From: Boletus sp. NGJ
Lineage: Eukaryota; Basidiomycota; Agaricomycetes; Boletales; Boletaceae
Assembly: GCA_019096195.1 (NCBI GenBank)
Contig: JAGTXK010000090.1
Location: 62,001 to 126,000, forward strand
Direction of reading: 5' to 3'
DNA length: 64,000 nt
Position 1 is the stretch's first letter. The number at the start of each line of letters is the position of its first letter. Below, piece after piece: positions 47,505 to 58,050 of this stretch. The notes under the pieces are model-generated. The model saw nothing but the letters and a program-made list of their open reading frames with translations, searched no databases and was not told the origin of the DNA. The position numbers and the translations under genes were made by a program.

Positions 47505-48965
47505 TCAAATGTCTCGTACCCACGCATCGGTCCGCTGCGGACACACGACGTCCCGACACTCGAATCGCGGTCGGGCGTATCGGGAACGAGACAAGAGAGA
47601 CGACACGCTCGAGTTGCGCACCCACGCCATGTGATTCTCCCAACTGGCCTTCGTCCATCCGCTCTGCTCGTAGTATCGCGGTTTCAGAGGCGCGGCGATG
47701 GACAGTCCTTGTAATGCAGGCAACTCGAGCTGATCGAGCACCGTCTCCAGCTTCTCGGGGTCTCCAAAGTCGAGTATGTCCCTGTCGAGACAGACGTCGA
47801 GGTAAAGGAGGGATGGCACGACGACCCTGTGGTCGCTCTGGGGCGGTAGCCGGAAACGGAGGGCATCGTGCGAGAACGAGAGCGTGAGGTGTTGGAGACC
47901 AGGAAAGTCTTGGAATAGGACGGCGAGATCGAGGGCCACGTTACAGTCGAAGGAGAGGTGCGTTATTTGCGAAAAGATGGTTCGGGGAAGGAGGTTGATT
48001 GATGTCCCATCTCCTTTGAGTGTGATGCACCTGAGATTGGGAGCAGAGAGAAAGGCAGGTGTGTTTGATTCCAGGGATTCGTCGACGCGATGGATGGAAT
48101 GAAGCGAGATGATGATGGATTGCAGCGCTGGTAAGCTCGCGCGATCCATGAGATGGTGCAAATATGTTCTATTGACGTTCAAGCACAAATCTCTCAGCTG
48201 TGCGCTGTGCGCAATCGCGAGCTGAAAGACATCAGAGCACGATGCGTTCCTGTCCGGCCCGAAATCGGTGTGCGGAGGACACGTGATGCTCATGCGGATA
48301 GGGCGCAGGCGGGATCGATCCAGCCACCGCTTTACCATCTGTACTTCGAGCTCGTAGTTCCATACGCCACGATCATGTAGGGCGATGGAAGACCATAGCT
48401 CAGAAGTACTCTGCACGACGGCTCGCCACCGGCGACACACGTGCGTGAGGACCAGCGGTGCGGAATGCGTATCGGGCACGGCGTAAGGGTCGTCCGGCAA
48501 GCAGTGTTGGAAGATCTCTTGGAGTACTTGGTCAGGAACGGCGCGCATGGGGCTGAGCCGTGCACGGTGGATGAACAGACGACGTTGAACAGCGTCGCGT
48601 TGACGTGCTAGGAGGTGCATCTGAGCGTTTGCACGCGCAATGCGCATCCGACATTCTTCAATGTCTTCATCGATGAGTTGGAGTGTGGCGCAATCTTGAG
48701 CGAGTGCGTGTTGGGCCGAGATGTACTCGGCTGCATGGGGTGGACACATCGAGTCGACCACGTCGGTCTGGACCTCGTGCGGAGGAAAAATATCAAATTT
48801 ATCGAGCCTGTCGAGTAACCGTCCGGGCGTTTCCATGCGTCCGGTGTCTGGCATTCTAGAAATGAGGCTCAGAGGTCTGAATAACTCTGTTTTCGAGGGC
48901 GTTCCGGAAAGGCTTACTGGTATGACAAGACTGTGGGATACGTTCAACGGGGGGAGGGCCAACAT
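47505..48965 (-). CDS. F-box protein, agaricomycete type
   Basis: An intron-free frame of 486 residues from ATG 48965. After a disordered N-terminus comes a coiled-coil-like stretch (LQLIDEDIEECRMRIARANA, LLARQRDAVQRRLFIHRA), then the F-box: LSPMRAVPDQVLQEIFQHCL and VLTHVCRRWRAVVQSTSELW. This coiled coil plus F-box, followed by leucine-rich-repeat-like segments (LRDLCLNVNR, LPALQSIIISLHS, LQHLTLSFSHDALRF), is the layout of the large F-box families of mushroom-forming fungi. Such proteins link substrates to SCF ubiquitin ligases through Skp1. Substrate unknown. The frame ends after CRDVVCPQRTDAWVRDI; a spliced extension is possible. A second ATG (MPDTGRMETPG, 48857) could be the real start. 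Confidence 0.82.
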   Translation of the reverse strand: MLALPPLNVSHSLVIPVSLSGTPSKTELFRPLSLISRMPDTGRMETPGRLLDRLDKFDIFPPHEVQTDVVDSMCPPHAAEYISAQHALAQDCATLQLIDEDIEECRMRIARANAQMHLLARQRDAVQRRLFIHRARLSPMRAVPDQVLQEIFQHCLPDDPYAVPDTHSAPLVLTHVCRRWRAVVQSTSELWSSIALHDRGVWNYELEVQMVKRWLDRSRLRPIRMSITCPPHTDFGPDRNASCSDVFQLAIAHSAQLRDLCLNVNRTYLHHLMDRASLPALQSIIISLHSIHRVDESLESNTPAFLSAPNLRCITLKGDGTSINLLPRTIFSQITHLSFDCNVALDLAVLFQDFPGLQHLTLSFSHDALRFRLPPQSDHRVVVPSLLYLDVCLDRDILDFGDPEKLETVLDQLELPALQGLSIAAPLKPRYYEQSGWTKASWENHMAWVRNSSVSSLLSRSRYARPRFECRDVVCPQRTDAWVRDI

Positions 48966-49437
48966 GAGGGCGTTAGTCTAAATTATAAGGGAACTCATAG
49001 TCATGTTATTCGCTCGGACGGGCCATGCTACAGGTTGGGCTTGGCTCACTGCCGAACTACAGCCATGTACCTCCATCATATCATGCGGCACGAGTCAAAT
49101 GACTCCACTCACCGCGGTTGAACCCCTGATTTACATACGTTTTCCGCCGGAACTTGGAGGCATTCCGGTCGTCCACGGGTCTATACCGAGTTTCGTTGGG
49201 TCCGTTGGCGCCAATGCATGCTTTCGATGTCGAAGACGACAGGGAGGTCGGACCTGCGCCCAAAGAGCCAAGAGCCAAGCCAGAGTTTGTCAACGCTGAC
49301 CCGTTCGTGATGTGATAATGATAAGTAATCAATTACTACCTTCCGTATCCGGATGCTATGTTTGGCACAACATGAGTCTCGGGGCCAACATCCTTGTATA
49401 CACGCAGTTAAGTAACACATAACAATATGAAATCGTC
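48966..49437. other. Intergenic region upstream of the F-box gene
   Basis: About 0.47 kb holding the promoter side of the F-box gene and the 3' flank of the F-box/WD gene. No other feature seen. Confidence 0.45.
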
Positions 49438-51259
49438 CTAAACATCAAATCTACGCTCTTCCATCCCTCTGACGCCAGAGGTCACGATCCGTCGTTCATC
49501 GAACATGACGGTGCCCCGTCTACTCGCTTGCTTGGACCCGACTGACCCCGCAATCTCCGTCCCTTCCCCACCCTCTAGATCCCACACCCATATCGAGCCG
49601 TCAACACCAAGACTGACGCAGCGGCCATCCGCTAAAGAAAGTGCGGAGACGGGTCCCAGTGGTCCATGGAGCGTGCGAACAAAACTGAGCCTTGGTACGT
49701 GTGACGAAGAGAAGGGTGGCATGTACAACCGATAGAGCTGAAGTTGCGTCGACGTATGACTCGGTGGAGAGACATAGGAGGACGTGGACGAAGAGGACGA
49801 AGAAGAGGTTCCATCGTCCAGCGATGGGGGTGATTCAGAAGTGTCGCCGGGGGCGAGGACGACCCATTTACCATCCGTCTGTGTATCGGCAACCTGTTTC
49901 ACTTTGCGTCCCCACTGCGTGCGCATGGCTTTTAATTTCTCATCGTCTATCCAACCTTGAGGAACGTCAAAGGCACGCGCCGAGCGTGTCCCAGCCACAG
50001 TGAAATTGGCTGTGGAGAGCGATGCTGAACCGGTCGTCCCAGAGAGAGCAGCAGTAGGTGTGACGGAACCGGAGGATGAGATGATCAGCTCGGTGACACC
50101 GACACTCCAGTGTGCCGGGTGTACTGGGATGGCATATGCCAAGACAAGCTTGTATGACGTCGTGGAAGGCATGGCGGAGAGGATCAACGAGGTTGGCGGA
50201 TGGCTCGTGAATGAGCTGAGAGAATGAGTATGGGTAATTGTGTCCTCACTGAGGTCGTATATCATGAGTGTGAATGTATGAGATAGGGTGACGAGTAATG
50301 GGTGATGGTATGCAGCGTGCATGACATGAGACCGGTGGCGGGGCAACGGGATATAAGCGAGCTTTGGGGATGGGGAGATTGATGAGGGATCGTACTCATA
50401 GATACTGAACTCCCCAGTCGATAAGAAAGCCGCAAAACGGAGAGGACCATCATGTTTGGACGTTTTAGGTGATGGACGAGACTGGTCGATAGCTATGGTG
50501 GATATTCCCACCGGACCAGTGGTAGTGCTAGATCTGCACTTGAGTGAACGGATCGTATTCGAACGAGATCTGAGCAAGATTATAGGTTGGTGAGACATCT
50601 CTGAGGAAGCAGAGATGGTCAGAGCGCCAGCCAACAAGACGTGGGACCTTGGTGTCGGTGACGGAGGACTTTGGGAGAGTGAGGGAGTGGATGGAGCACT
50701 ACCCAAGCTTTCTACAGCGCAACGACCTTTGTTGGGCGGATGAAATAGATGTAAGAGAGTGGCCTTGAGAGTGCCCACCGTTTCTCCAGTTTGAGCTTAT
50801 GCGGTACATCCACTTCCAGTTGAGACTCTGCGAGTCGTCTGCGGATGCGCGGGATGGGAGTCGCTTTACCAAGCGATCATCTGTTCTGCCGTAGAATCCC
50901 TTTCCACCCCGAAGGCGTGCTTTCCCAAAGTCTCTGATGAAGAGTGTTTTCCAGAGCTGTCGACAACGCAGAAAGGAGTTGTGTCGCTCATGTTCAACAA
51001 CCGTCTCTCTCCAGGGCAATGTATATGCAAGTACCTGGTTGTCACACGCCAGTCTGGAGCAGTTCTTGTTGGCGGCTTGAATGGCGCATAGATCCCTCGA
51101 GTTCAGGAACGAGAATATGAAGAGGACGAGCTCATCATATAGGGCATCGTCGAACGACATGGCGATGCCTCGCGGGGATGGTGAATACAGACCATGCTGG
51201 CGCTTTGGTGGATGTAAAGGGACTGGAGACAGCTGTCGTTTCGCTGGCTTGGATGCCAT
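49438..51259 (-). CDS. F-box/WD-repeat-like protein
   Basis: Two exons: the first from ATG 51259 (MASKPAKRQLSPVPLHPPKR) to about 50,777, then an intron (GTGGGC...CTGTAG) and a second exon read to 49438. The first exon holds an F-box (LYDELVLFIFSFLNSRDLCA, NKNCSRLACDNQVLAYTLPW) and the helical linker LWKTLFIRDFGKARLRGGKG ending NWKWMYRISSNWRNG, a pattern seen before WD-type propellers. The second exon has weak propeller strands such as RFAAFLSTGEFSIYEYD, HPLLVTLSHTFTLMIYDL and a clearer last blade VSALSLADGRCVSLGVDGSI with WVWDLEGG, ending with GTVMFDERRIVTSGV. Likely an SCF substrate receptor; no close named orthologue recognised. Ser-rich inserts (about 49,770-49,830) interrupt the propeller. 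Confidence 0.75.
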
Positions 51260-51748
51260 CGCCGCACGAGCAAGAGACCATACACGAGCTGACCGATAAC
51301 CGTCTGGGAAAATCGGGCCTTGCGCGGACCGCGCTCTCTACACTGTACACCATCGACATCCTCGAACAAACCAGACTGTCAAGGACCTCTGCCTCATGAA
51401 TGCTTTCTGATTGCCTATCTATGCCCCCAGCTTGATCGACCATGCGTTTTCCTCGCGTGTTGGCACTGCGGAAAGCGCAAGTATCAGCTTCCATCCATCC
51501 ATCAAGGGACATCAACATGCGCAGTATTACATCTTCTGCGGTGACGCGCCTTGGACGCGTGCATTACAGTGTGCTGTCCGTCCATCCCACCGCTTCATAC
51601 AGCAACGTGTCCGCAGGTATTTAGCCCCTCTGATTCAACTCCCCTTTTCTTCAGCTATCTATCCAACGTCTCTTTGGTACTCGGTACGGATCTCGACGAC
51701 AGATAATTTGATCTTGATCCCAATGTGTCTCCCCCTCCAGATTTTCTC
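51260..51748. other. Intergenic region between divergent genes
   Basis: Separates the F-box/WD gene and GTPase copy 3. A CCCCCTCCAG acceptor-like sequence at 51,731-51,740 just before the GTPase start could mark a 5' intron. Overlapping small frames here look like shadows. Confidence 0.4.
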
Positions 51749-52501
51749 ATGGCATCGGCCAATATCGTCTTATTTGGAGAGACAGGTGTCGGCAAGAGCT
51801 CGGTGATCAACTTGATTGCAGGGCGGCGAGTCGCGAGCACCTCCCCAGACGCAGAGGGGCGTACCCTGTCCTCTCGGCAGTACAGCTTCCCTGTTGGAGG
51901 CAGGACGTTCCACGTATGGGACACTGCCGGGCTGGAGCAGCCAGAGCTGGGCGCTGTCGGATACATGGCTGCCATCGAAGGCGCTCTTGCGCTCATCCGG
52001 CAGCTCGCTCAGCAAGGCGGTGTCGACCTCCTTCTCTTCTGTATGCGTGGGAACCGCGTCGCCGCGACGACGACGCAGAGCAACTACAGGTTGTTTCACG
52101 AAGTACTTTGCCGGTCAGAAGTACCCGTCGCGCTCGTGATCACACACCTCGAACGGGAACTGGACATGGAGGCGTGGTGGACGCGCAACCTGGCCAGTCT
52201 GGAAAAGTATGGTATCAAATCGGCGGGACATGCGTGTGTCACTGGGCTGCCGACGCACAGCAAGTACCGGGAGTCGAGGGCGAACATCGAGCGGATGTTG
52301 CGCGGATACAATGGGCAGGGAAAGTATGTCATGCCATCCGATTCGTGGTTCATCGAGTTCTTGCGGTTTTTCGGGGGGTTCGCTCCCCCGAAAAAGGATT
52401 TGACGAAGAGGGAGTTGTTGAAGCTCCTGACGAAACGGTGCCAGCTGAACCCGGAAATTGCGCAAGACCTTGCAGAGGTGTTGGTTCAGACCCGGGCATG
52501 A
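51749..52501 (+). CDS. AIG1-like P-loop GTPase, copy 3
   Basis: An intron-free frame of 250 residues from ATG 51749 (MASANIVLFGETGVGKSSVI), the shortest of the three family members. G1 is GETGVGKSS, G3 is WDTAGLEQP, the G4 region is VITHLERELDMEAWW and the G5-like strand HACVTGL. The C-terminal part carries SDSWFIEFLRFFGGFAPPKK and the helical motif LLKLLTKRCQLNPEIAQDLA shared with copy 2. Copies 2 and 3 therefore share a whole architecture, while copy 1 has a different C-terminal half. It starts almost directly at the P-loop, so any N-terminal domain is absent unless a 5' exon exists. Function unknown. Confidence 0.85.
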   Translation: MASANIVLFGETGVGKSSVINLIAGRRVASTSPDAEGRTLSSRQYSFPVGGRTFHVWDTAGLEQPELGAVGYMAAIEGALALIRQLAQQGGVDLLLFCMRGNRVAATTTQSNYRLFHEVLCRSEVPVALVITHLERELDMEAWWTRNLASLEKYGIKSAGHACVTGLPTHSKYRESRANIERMLRGYNGQGKYVMPSDSWFIEFLRFFGGFAPPKKDLTKRELLKLLTKRCQLNPEIAQDLAEVLVQTRA

Positions 52502-52692
52502 GGGCGGCACTGGTATTCACGCTCGTTTTCTGGACAGCCTAAGTTAACATGTACTGTGATGCTTGGTGTGGTTTAATCGCGTGTGATGCATTCACGTGTG
52601 ATAACTTATTCATGTTGGCCAAACCCATGTTTACTAATGCTGTACTTATGATACTTGGAGTTTCTCATCCGTTGGTTCGCTCGTGAAACACA

Positions 52693-53898
52693 ATGGCACC
52701 TTCACGAGGCCCACAAACGCTCGCGCGTAAACTGCACGCGACTCTCGATAACCATCGCGGCCCAGTGCACGTCGTCCGCTACGCCAGAGGGAGTGCCAAA
52801 TACATCCTGAGCGGTGGCCAAGACCGCACCGTGCGCCTCTGGAACCCCGACTCAGGCGCCCAGATCAAGTCATTCGAGGCGCACGGATACGAGGTCCTCT
52901 CCATATCCGTGTGAGTGCAAAAAGGTCATACCATCGTCGGTGTTGGGCTAACGTGTACTCAGGAGCCATGATAATGCCAAGTTTGCGTCGTCGGGCGGCG
53001 ACAGGTCCGTCTTTGTCTGGGACGTCGCGACGGGGGTGACGACCCGTCGATTGGCGGGTCACATGGGAAAAGTGCACGTCGTCGAGTTCAACGCGGACGC
53101 GAGCGTGCTAGCGAGCGGTGCGCCCCGCGTCACGACCATCGTCTCCCATACTCATGTTCATCGAACAGGCTCGTACGACGCGACGATCAGGCTATGGGAC
53201 CTACGGTACGTGGCGCCAGCGTTTCCCCTCTCCTTCGTTCCTCAACGCATTTCTAGCGCCCAGTCCCGTGCGCCGATCCAGGTGCTCGACGAGGCCCGCG
53301 ATGCCGTGCAAGCCATCCACGTCGGCGCGACGAGCCTCACTGCCGGTTCCGTGGACGGCTACGTCCGCACATACGATCTCCGCAAAGGCGAGCTCCGCAC
53401 AGACTTTGTCGGACGTGCGTTTGCGTTTACCTCCTCCTCGTGCTGCACTTGCTCACACTTTTTCCTTTTCTGTTGCTGCACAGAGCCTGTCACCTCGGTC
53501 GTCCCATCTGCAGACGCGACGACGCTCTTGGTTGCTACCCTCGACTCGCACGTGAGGCTGTTCGATGCGGCGACGGGGAAGCTCTTGAATGCGTTTACGG
53601 GGCATGCCCACATGTCCTATCGGTGTCGCGCCTGTTTCGGGCACGAAGAAGCAAGCGTCGTGTGTGGTGACGAAAACGGACAGGTTTGGGCTTGGGACTT
53701 GGTCGATGTAGGTGGTACTGCAGTGCTAGTGTTAGATCAGGAGGCTGATATCATGTGTAGGCGGCGGTTCTGCAGCCGAATCCTCCACCCAAGGTCCACA
53801 ACAAAGTGATCACTTGGACGGAGCACCATCCGAGCGAGGCTGGGGAGATGATCACTGCAAGTGCTGATGGGACTGTCAAAGTGTGGAGGCAAACATGA
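52693..53898 (+). CDS. WDR83: WDR83/MORG1-like WD40 protein
   Basis: Start MAPSRGPQTLARKLHATLDN. The spliced protein has seven WD blades, including GGQDRTVRLWNPDSG, SSGGDRSVFVWDVATG, SGSYDATIRLWDLR, AGSVDGYVRTYDLRKGELRT, ATLDSHVRLFDAATGKLLNA and, at the end, ASADGTVKVWRQT. The order and phrases such as VQVLDEA/QVLDEARDAVQAI, GSVDGxVRxYDLRxGxLxTD and LDSxxRLxDxxTGxLLxxFTGH match WDR83 (MORG1), a scaffold of MAPK signalling that also associates with spliceosomal complexes. Introns fall near 52,912-52,962, 53,121-53,168, 53,206-53,259, 53,415-53,483 and 53,710-53,759. Stop TGA 53896-53898. Only 80 bp separate it from the stop of the convergent peroxin gene. Confidence 0.85.
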
Positions 53899-53978
53899 GG
53901 AGCACAAGAAATAGACATTCCTAGATACGAACAAGAGTATAAAAAAAGAAATAGTAGTAATACAACACGAAACAAACG

Positions 53979-55553
53979 TTAGTGACCAGATCCATCCATG
54001 ACAGCCTTTAATCGTTGTCTGAGCATACCCCTCGTGCCGGTAGATTCCCTCTGATCCTTTGAATGCTCGGCAGCGGAGCCAGTGCTCTCCCAATCCGAGA
54101 AGTTGGATGCGGTAGGGGATGCGAGGTCAGCGGTGACCATGGAAGGAGTGTTTCCGGCGCTGGATGCGGTGAATGCGCCCGAGTCCCGCACGACACCAAA
54201 CTCGCCGGGACCAACGAGCTCGACGGTTTCTGTGAGGATCGCGATGCGGGTCCAGCGACGATACCTTGTGTACTTGCCCATGCCGCCCTTGCTGCTTGCA
54301 CCCTCCCATTTGTTGTCGCCATAGACCCAGCCCTCGGAGTCTGTCACGATGTCATCCTCGTGAGCTGGGATGATAGATGGGTCTGGGACGTGCTGGTCTG
54401 CATGGGGTTTCTTATCTTGCTCTGGGGATTCGCACGGACCGCTTCCAGAAGGGTCTCTTCCTCTTGCGGCACGTAACATGCGTGCGGCAGTGCCAGTGTC
54501 GTCGGGTGTATCCTTGTCCTTTGGGGGGGACTTTTCGATTCTCCATAGGCCGTCGTGGCCCTCCTTTCTGAGGACGACGCGCCATTCTGGTTCTTCCCAG
54601 GTCCACCTAGCCATGCGCTTTGCTCTGCCGTGTTTTCCGATGGGGACAAAGGAGGTGGTTGGGGATGGTAAGGAAAAGGTGGAAGGCGGTGGCAGGGGCT
54701 GCTGTGAGGCACTGCACCAAGATGGGCGTTCACCAGGGAGGAGAGCGGCTGTCCAGTCGAGGCCGACCCACCAGCGCTGGTTCTCGTAGACGGTGAAGAG
54801 GAAGCGAAGGGGTGGGGAGGGGCGTGGTGCAGAGGGATCGTCGTCGTCGTGATTGGATAGTGCGCTGGTGTACTCTGTGGCACCGGAGGCGGGGCGGGAA
54901 GCGTATTCAGGAGGGGGAGAGGGTGTCGAGGTGGGGAGGGGAGTGTCGGAGATGAGTGCGTAGAGGTGGTAGAACGCCCAGCGGAGGTGTGCGCTGCGTG
55001 CGAGGGCAGCACGTGCATTGCGAGCCCAGCGGGCGCGGTGTGTGAGGAGGAGGGTGCCAGAGATGGCGATGCAGATGCGGAGGGGGACGAGGTGGGTGAG
55101 AACGAGGTAGGGGAGGTAGAGAAAGGCGGTGATGCGAACGAGCGTTAGGGACGGTGACGGGAGGGGGTTGTCGGGGAGGAGGGCATGTAGGACGGCGAGG
55201 TCGTCGACGAGGGCATGTATGGCGGACTCTGTCACGGGCGGGGGCGGTGCGGGCGGTGCGGGGGACGACCAGTGGCGAAGAGCGAATACGAAGAGGACGG
55301 CGAGGGGAAGAAAGAACCTGGAGAGGGCTGAGCACTAGCGCGGGGGGAGCTTTTATACTTACTTGAGGGTGAGGTCGGCAAAGAGACAGAGGGACCACCA
55401 GAGGGCGAGGAGAAGGGCGGATTCTTCCCACGGTGCGGACCAGGTGAGCACGTCGGCGACGTGGCGGACGTCGTGGACGATGGGCGCGAGGGGCAGCAAA
55501 TGCAAGCTCAACGGCGGGGGCGTCGCCGAAACAAAGTCGACGAGCGCGGACAT
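53979..55553 (-). CDS. Dysferlin-domain peroxisomal membrane peroxin (Pex24/Pex30 group)
   Basis: Start ATG 55553 (MSALVDFVSATPPPLSLHLL). The first exon ends at a GTAAGT donor (about 55,363) and the second resumes with FFLPLAVLFVFALRHW. Membrane-type hydrophobic stretches lie in the first 150 residues (FFLPLAVLFVFAL; RITAFLYLPYLVLTHLVPLR; ICIAISGTLLL). Then comes a DysF-N region, FLFTVYENQRWWVGLDWTAA with LLPGERPSWC, and a DysF-C region with WTWEEPEWRVVL and TDSEGWVYGDNKW, KYTRYRRWTRIA. This layout is that of fungal integral peroxisomal membrane peroxins (Pex24, Pex28-Pex32), which control peroxisome number and contact with the ER. The tail is disordered. The first exon and the permease start are only 111 bp apart. 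Confidence 0.85.
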
Positions 55554-55664
55554 GGCCGAGCAGAACAAAAGTCACAGGTGCTCCAATGAGGCAATCTTGC
55601 AGAATCTGACGCCATTCACAGAGCGACTCTCTCTCTCGACAACCACGACGACGACGAGCTAACA
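55554..55664. promoter_or_regulatory. Short shared promoter region (peroxin / permease)
   Basis: The start codons of two divergent genes lie 111 bp apart. The space must contain both 5' leaders and at least part of both promoters. A CTCTCTCTCTC pyrimidine run at about 55,626-55,638 precedes the permease ATG, which is common in fungal housekeeping promoters. No factor site is named. Confidence 0.5.
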
Positions 55665-57758
55665 ATGCCCGAACCCACTGGCCTCCATCGCGGGCTGTCT
55701 GCGAGACAAGTCCAGATGATCGCCATCGCTGGCACCATCGGGACTGGTCTCTTCCTCGGCACGGGCAAGTCGCTCTCAGAGGGTGGTCCTGCCAGCATGC
55801 TTATCTGCTATGCTCTCATTGGCTTCGTCGTCTACATCACCCTCCTCCTACTCGGCGAAATGGCCACACAGTACCCCGTCGCAGGTATGTCCTCGTCTCT
55901 CCCCTCCACCTCTACTCACCCCCCCTGAGGCTCGTTCAACGCTTACGCTACCCGCTTCTTCTCCCCTTCATACGGCTTCGCCCTCTCCTGGAACTACTGG
56001 TTCAACGACGCCGTCTCTGTCGCATCCGATCTCACCGCCGCCCAGCTCGTCCTCCAGTTCTGGACTCCTCGGCACACCTGGGTCATCAGCCTCCTCGCCT
56101 GGGTCATCCTCGTGTCCATCAACGCGCTCCACGTGCGCGCTTATGGCGAACTAGGTATCGCCCTTATCTCACCCCCCCTACATCTCTCACCTCTCCTCAG
56201 AATACTGGCTCGCTTTCCTCAAGGTCATCACCATCGTCCTCTTCATCATCCTCGGCGTACTCGTCAACGTCGGCGTAAACACACAGCATACCTACATTGG
56301 CACCCAATATTGGTCCATCCCCGGCGCACCCTTTGTCAATGGTTTCTCTGGCTTTGCAAATGTATTTGTCACTGCCAGCTTCGCATGCACGTCCTTTGAT
56401 CTCCACTCTCGCACCCACTCACCCCTCTGCAGTTGGCGGAACCGAAAGTCTCGGCATCACTGCCGGTGAAACACGAAACCCGTCTCGAAACATGCCCAAA
56501 GTCGTCAAATTCGTATTCTGGCGGTAAGACTAGCCACTACCGTCTTCATCTCGTCTTTACACCACCTCTAGAATCCTCTTGTTTTATGTCCTGAGCATTT
56601 TGCTCATCGGTCTCAATGGTGCGTCCGACAATCGCCCGCATTCCGTCGTCTGCTCATACCCTCGATAAGTCCCGTGGGATTACCCAAACCTCTCAAACAA
56701 GTCTACTGCCACATCCCCATTCACCATCGTATTCAAGTTGGCTGGGTCAAGTACGTTCCCTCCTCACCTTACACTTGCAGTCTGTCCCTGACCCCAATTA
56801 GCCGTGGCCGCTTCTTCTATGAACACTGTCATTCTCACCTCCGTCTTTTCTGCCGGTAATCATGCTCTCTTTACCGGTACTCGCGTTCTCTACGGCCTCT
56901 CTGTCGTCTCTCCTCGTAGACAAGCCCCTGCCATCTTCTCAAGGACCACATCCACCGGTGTTCCCATATTTGCATTGCTAGCCACCAGCAGTATCAGTAT
57001 CTTGTGCTTTGCAAGTAGCTTTTTCGGTAGTGGTCAACTTTGGGGATGGTTACAGAACATCGTCGGTGTCTCTAATCAAGTCAGTCCAACCTTTTTCCCG
57101 TCATACCCCATCCTCACCGCTTGCAGATTGCGTGGCTATCCATTGGTCTCGCCAGCTGGAGGTTCAGAAAAGCATGGATTGCCCAGAACCGTTCCGTGGA
57201 CGAATTAAAGTTTTACGTTCGCTGGACCTGGCCTTGGGGTCCCTATTTCGTCGTACGTTGCACCACTGTCAGCCTCTGACATACGCTCAGTCCGTTGTAG
57301 ATCATCACCGTCGTGTCGTTGATCCTCAGTAAGTCGTCCCGCGTTACATGGTCCAGTTTAACCTCATCTCCCCAGTCCAAGGCTGGTCCTCCGTTTTCCC
57401 AACGTTTTCTGCTGTCAATTTTATTTCACTGTACATCGAGATACCCATCATGATCGTCATGTATACAGTCTGGGCACTTGCCAAGGATATCTACCCGACC
57501 AAACCGGACGTAATGGTTCCAAATGGGTTTACCTCGGGGTCCACTCGTAATGAATCGACACCTCTAATCCCCACCGACTCCCGTGGTCACGCAACAGGGC
57601 ACACAAGCATGTTTGACATTGTTGACATTTGTAGCATAGACCTGTATCAAGACGAGCATGTAGAGGATGCCGAGGACGAACTTGATGAAGAAGAGGTGAA
57701 ACAGGATCTACAAGCTCGGTTTGGGTGGTTATGGAGATTGTATTATCTCGTTGCCTAG
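55665..57758 (+). CDS. Amino-acid permease (APC superfamily, YAT family)
   Basis: Multi-exon gene starting MPEPTGLHRGLSARQVQMIA. It begins with the family signature IAGTIGTGLFLGTGKSLSEG (TM1), then YALIGFVVYITLLLLGEMAT (TM2), FVNGFSGFANVFVTASFAFG, the AGETRNPSRNMPKVVKFVFW loop, SMNTVILTSVFSAGNHALFT with GTRVLYGLS, and IAWLSIGLASWRFRKAW. About twelve membrane helices are expected and most are visible. The first intron is GTATGT...CCTGAG (about 55,885-55,929). Fungal members import amino acids across the plasma membrane by proton symport. The C-terminal tail (about 57,600-57,758) is unusually acidic (DEHVEDAEDELDEEEVKQDL), which may be cytosolic and regulatory. Stop at 57756-57758. Substrate cannot be told from the sequence. 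Confidence 0.9.
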
Positions 57759-57865
57759 GGTTCCAGTCATACCCACACGCTATTGACACACACTACACTA
57801 TTAGACTCACCTCAGTCTCCTATCGGGGTGAGATTGTGATTTACGATACTTTTCATGCACACATG

Positions 57866-57955
57866 GTCACTTTGCCGGAGTGGTTAACGGGATCGCCTGC
57901 TACCCAGCAAAGCGGTTGGTCTTTGACCGCGAGTGTTCGAATCGCTCAGGTGACG
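57866..57955 (+). tRNA. tRNA-Ser (GCT anticodon) with a short intron
   Basis: Cloverleaf read by eye: acceptor GTCACTT pairs with AGGTGAC, discriminator G at 57955. D stem CCG/CGG with the loop GAGTGGTTAA; anticodon stem ATCGC/GCGGT; the long variable arm GGTC-TTT-GACC typical of class II tRNAs; T arm GAGTG-TTCGAAT-CGCTC. The anticodon loop is 15 nt, CTGCTACCCAGCAAA; removing eight bases (CCCAGCAA) after the purine at position 37 restores the normal CTGCTAA loop with anticodon GCT. It reads the AGC/AGU serine codons. A T7 run follows at once. Confidence 0.85.
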
Positions 57956-57962
57956 TTTTTTT
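57956..57962 (+). terminator. RNA polymerase III terminator of tRNA-Ser
   Basis: Seven T residues directly after the discriminator base of the tRNA gene, the usual Pol III stop signal. Confidence 0.8.
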
Positions 57963-58050
57963 GTTGTTCATCTGCCCTTTGTCCAGCTCGAATATCGGAG
58001 TACGACCAAATTTATGTAACTCGTGAACTGTTTCATTGACCTGACCGATC

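Noticed and set aside
54344-55018. 224-codon and 252-codon Pro/His-rich frames overlapping the peroxin gene
   Set aside because: They are out-of-frame shadows of the dysferlin-domain gene in a GC-rich region.
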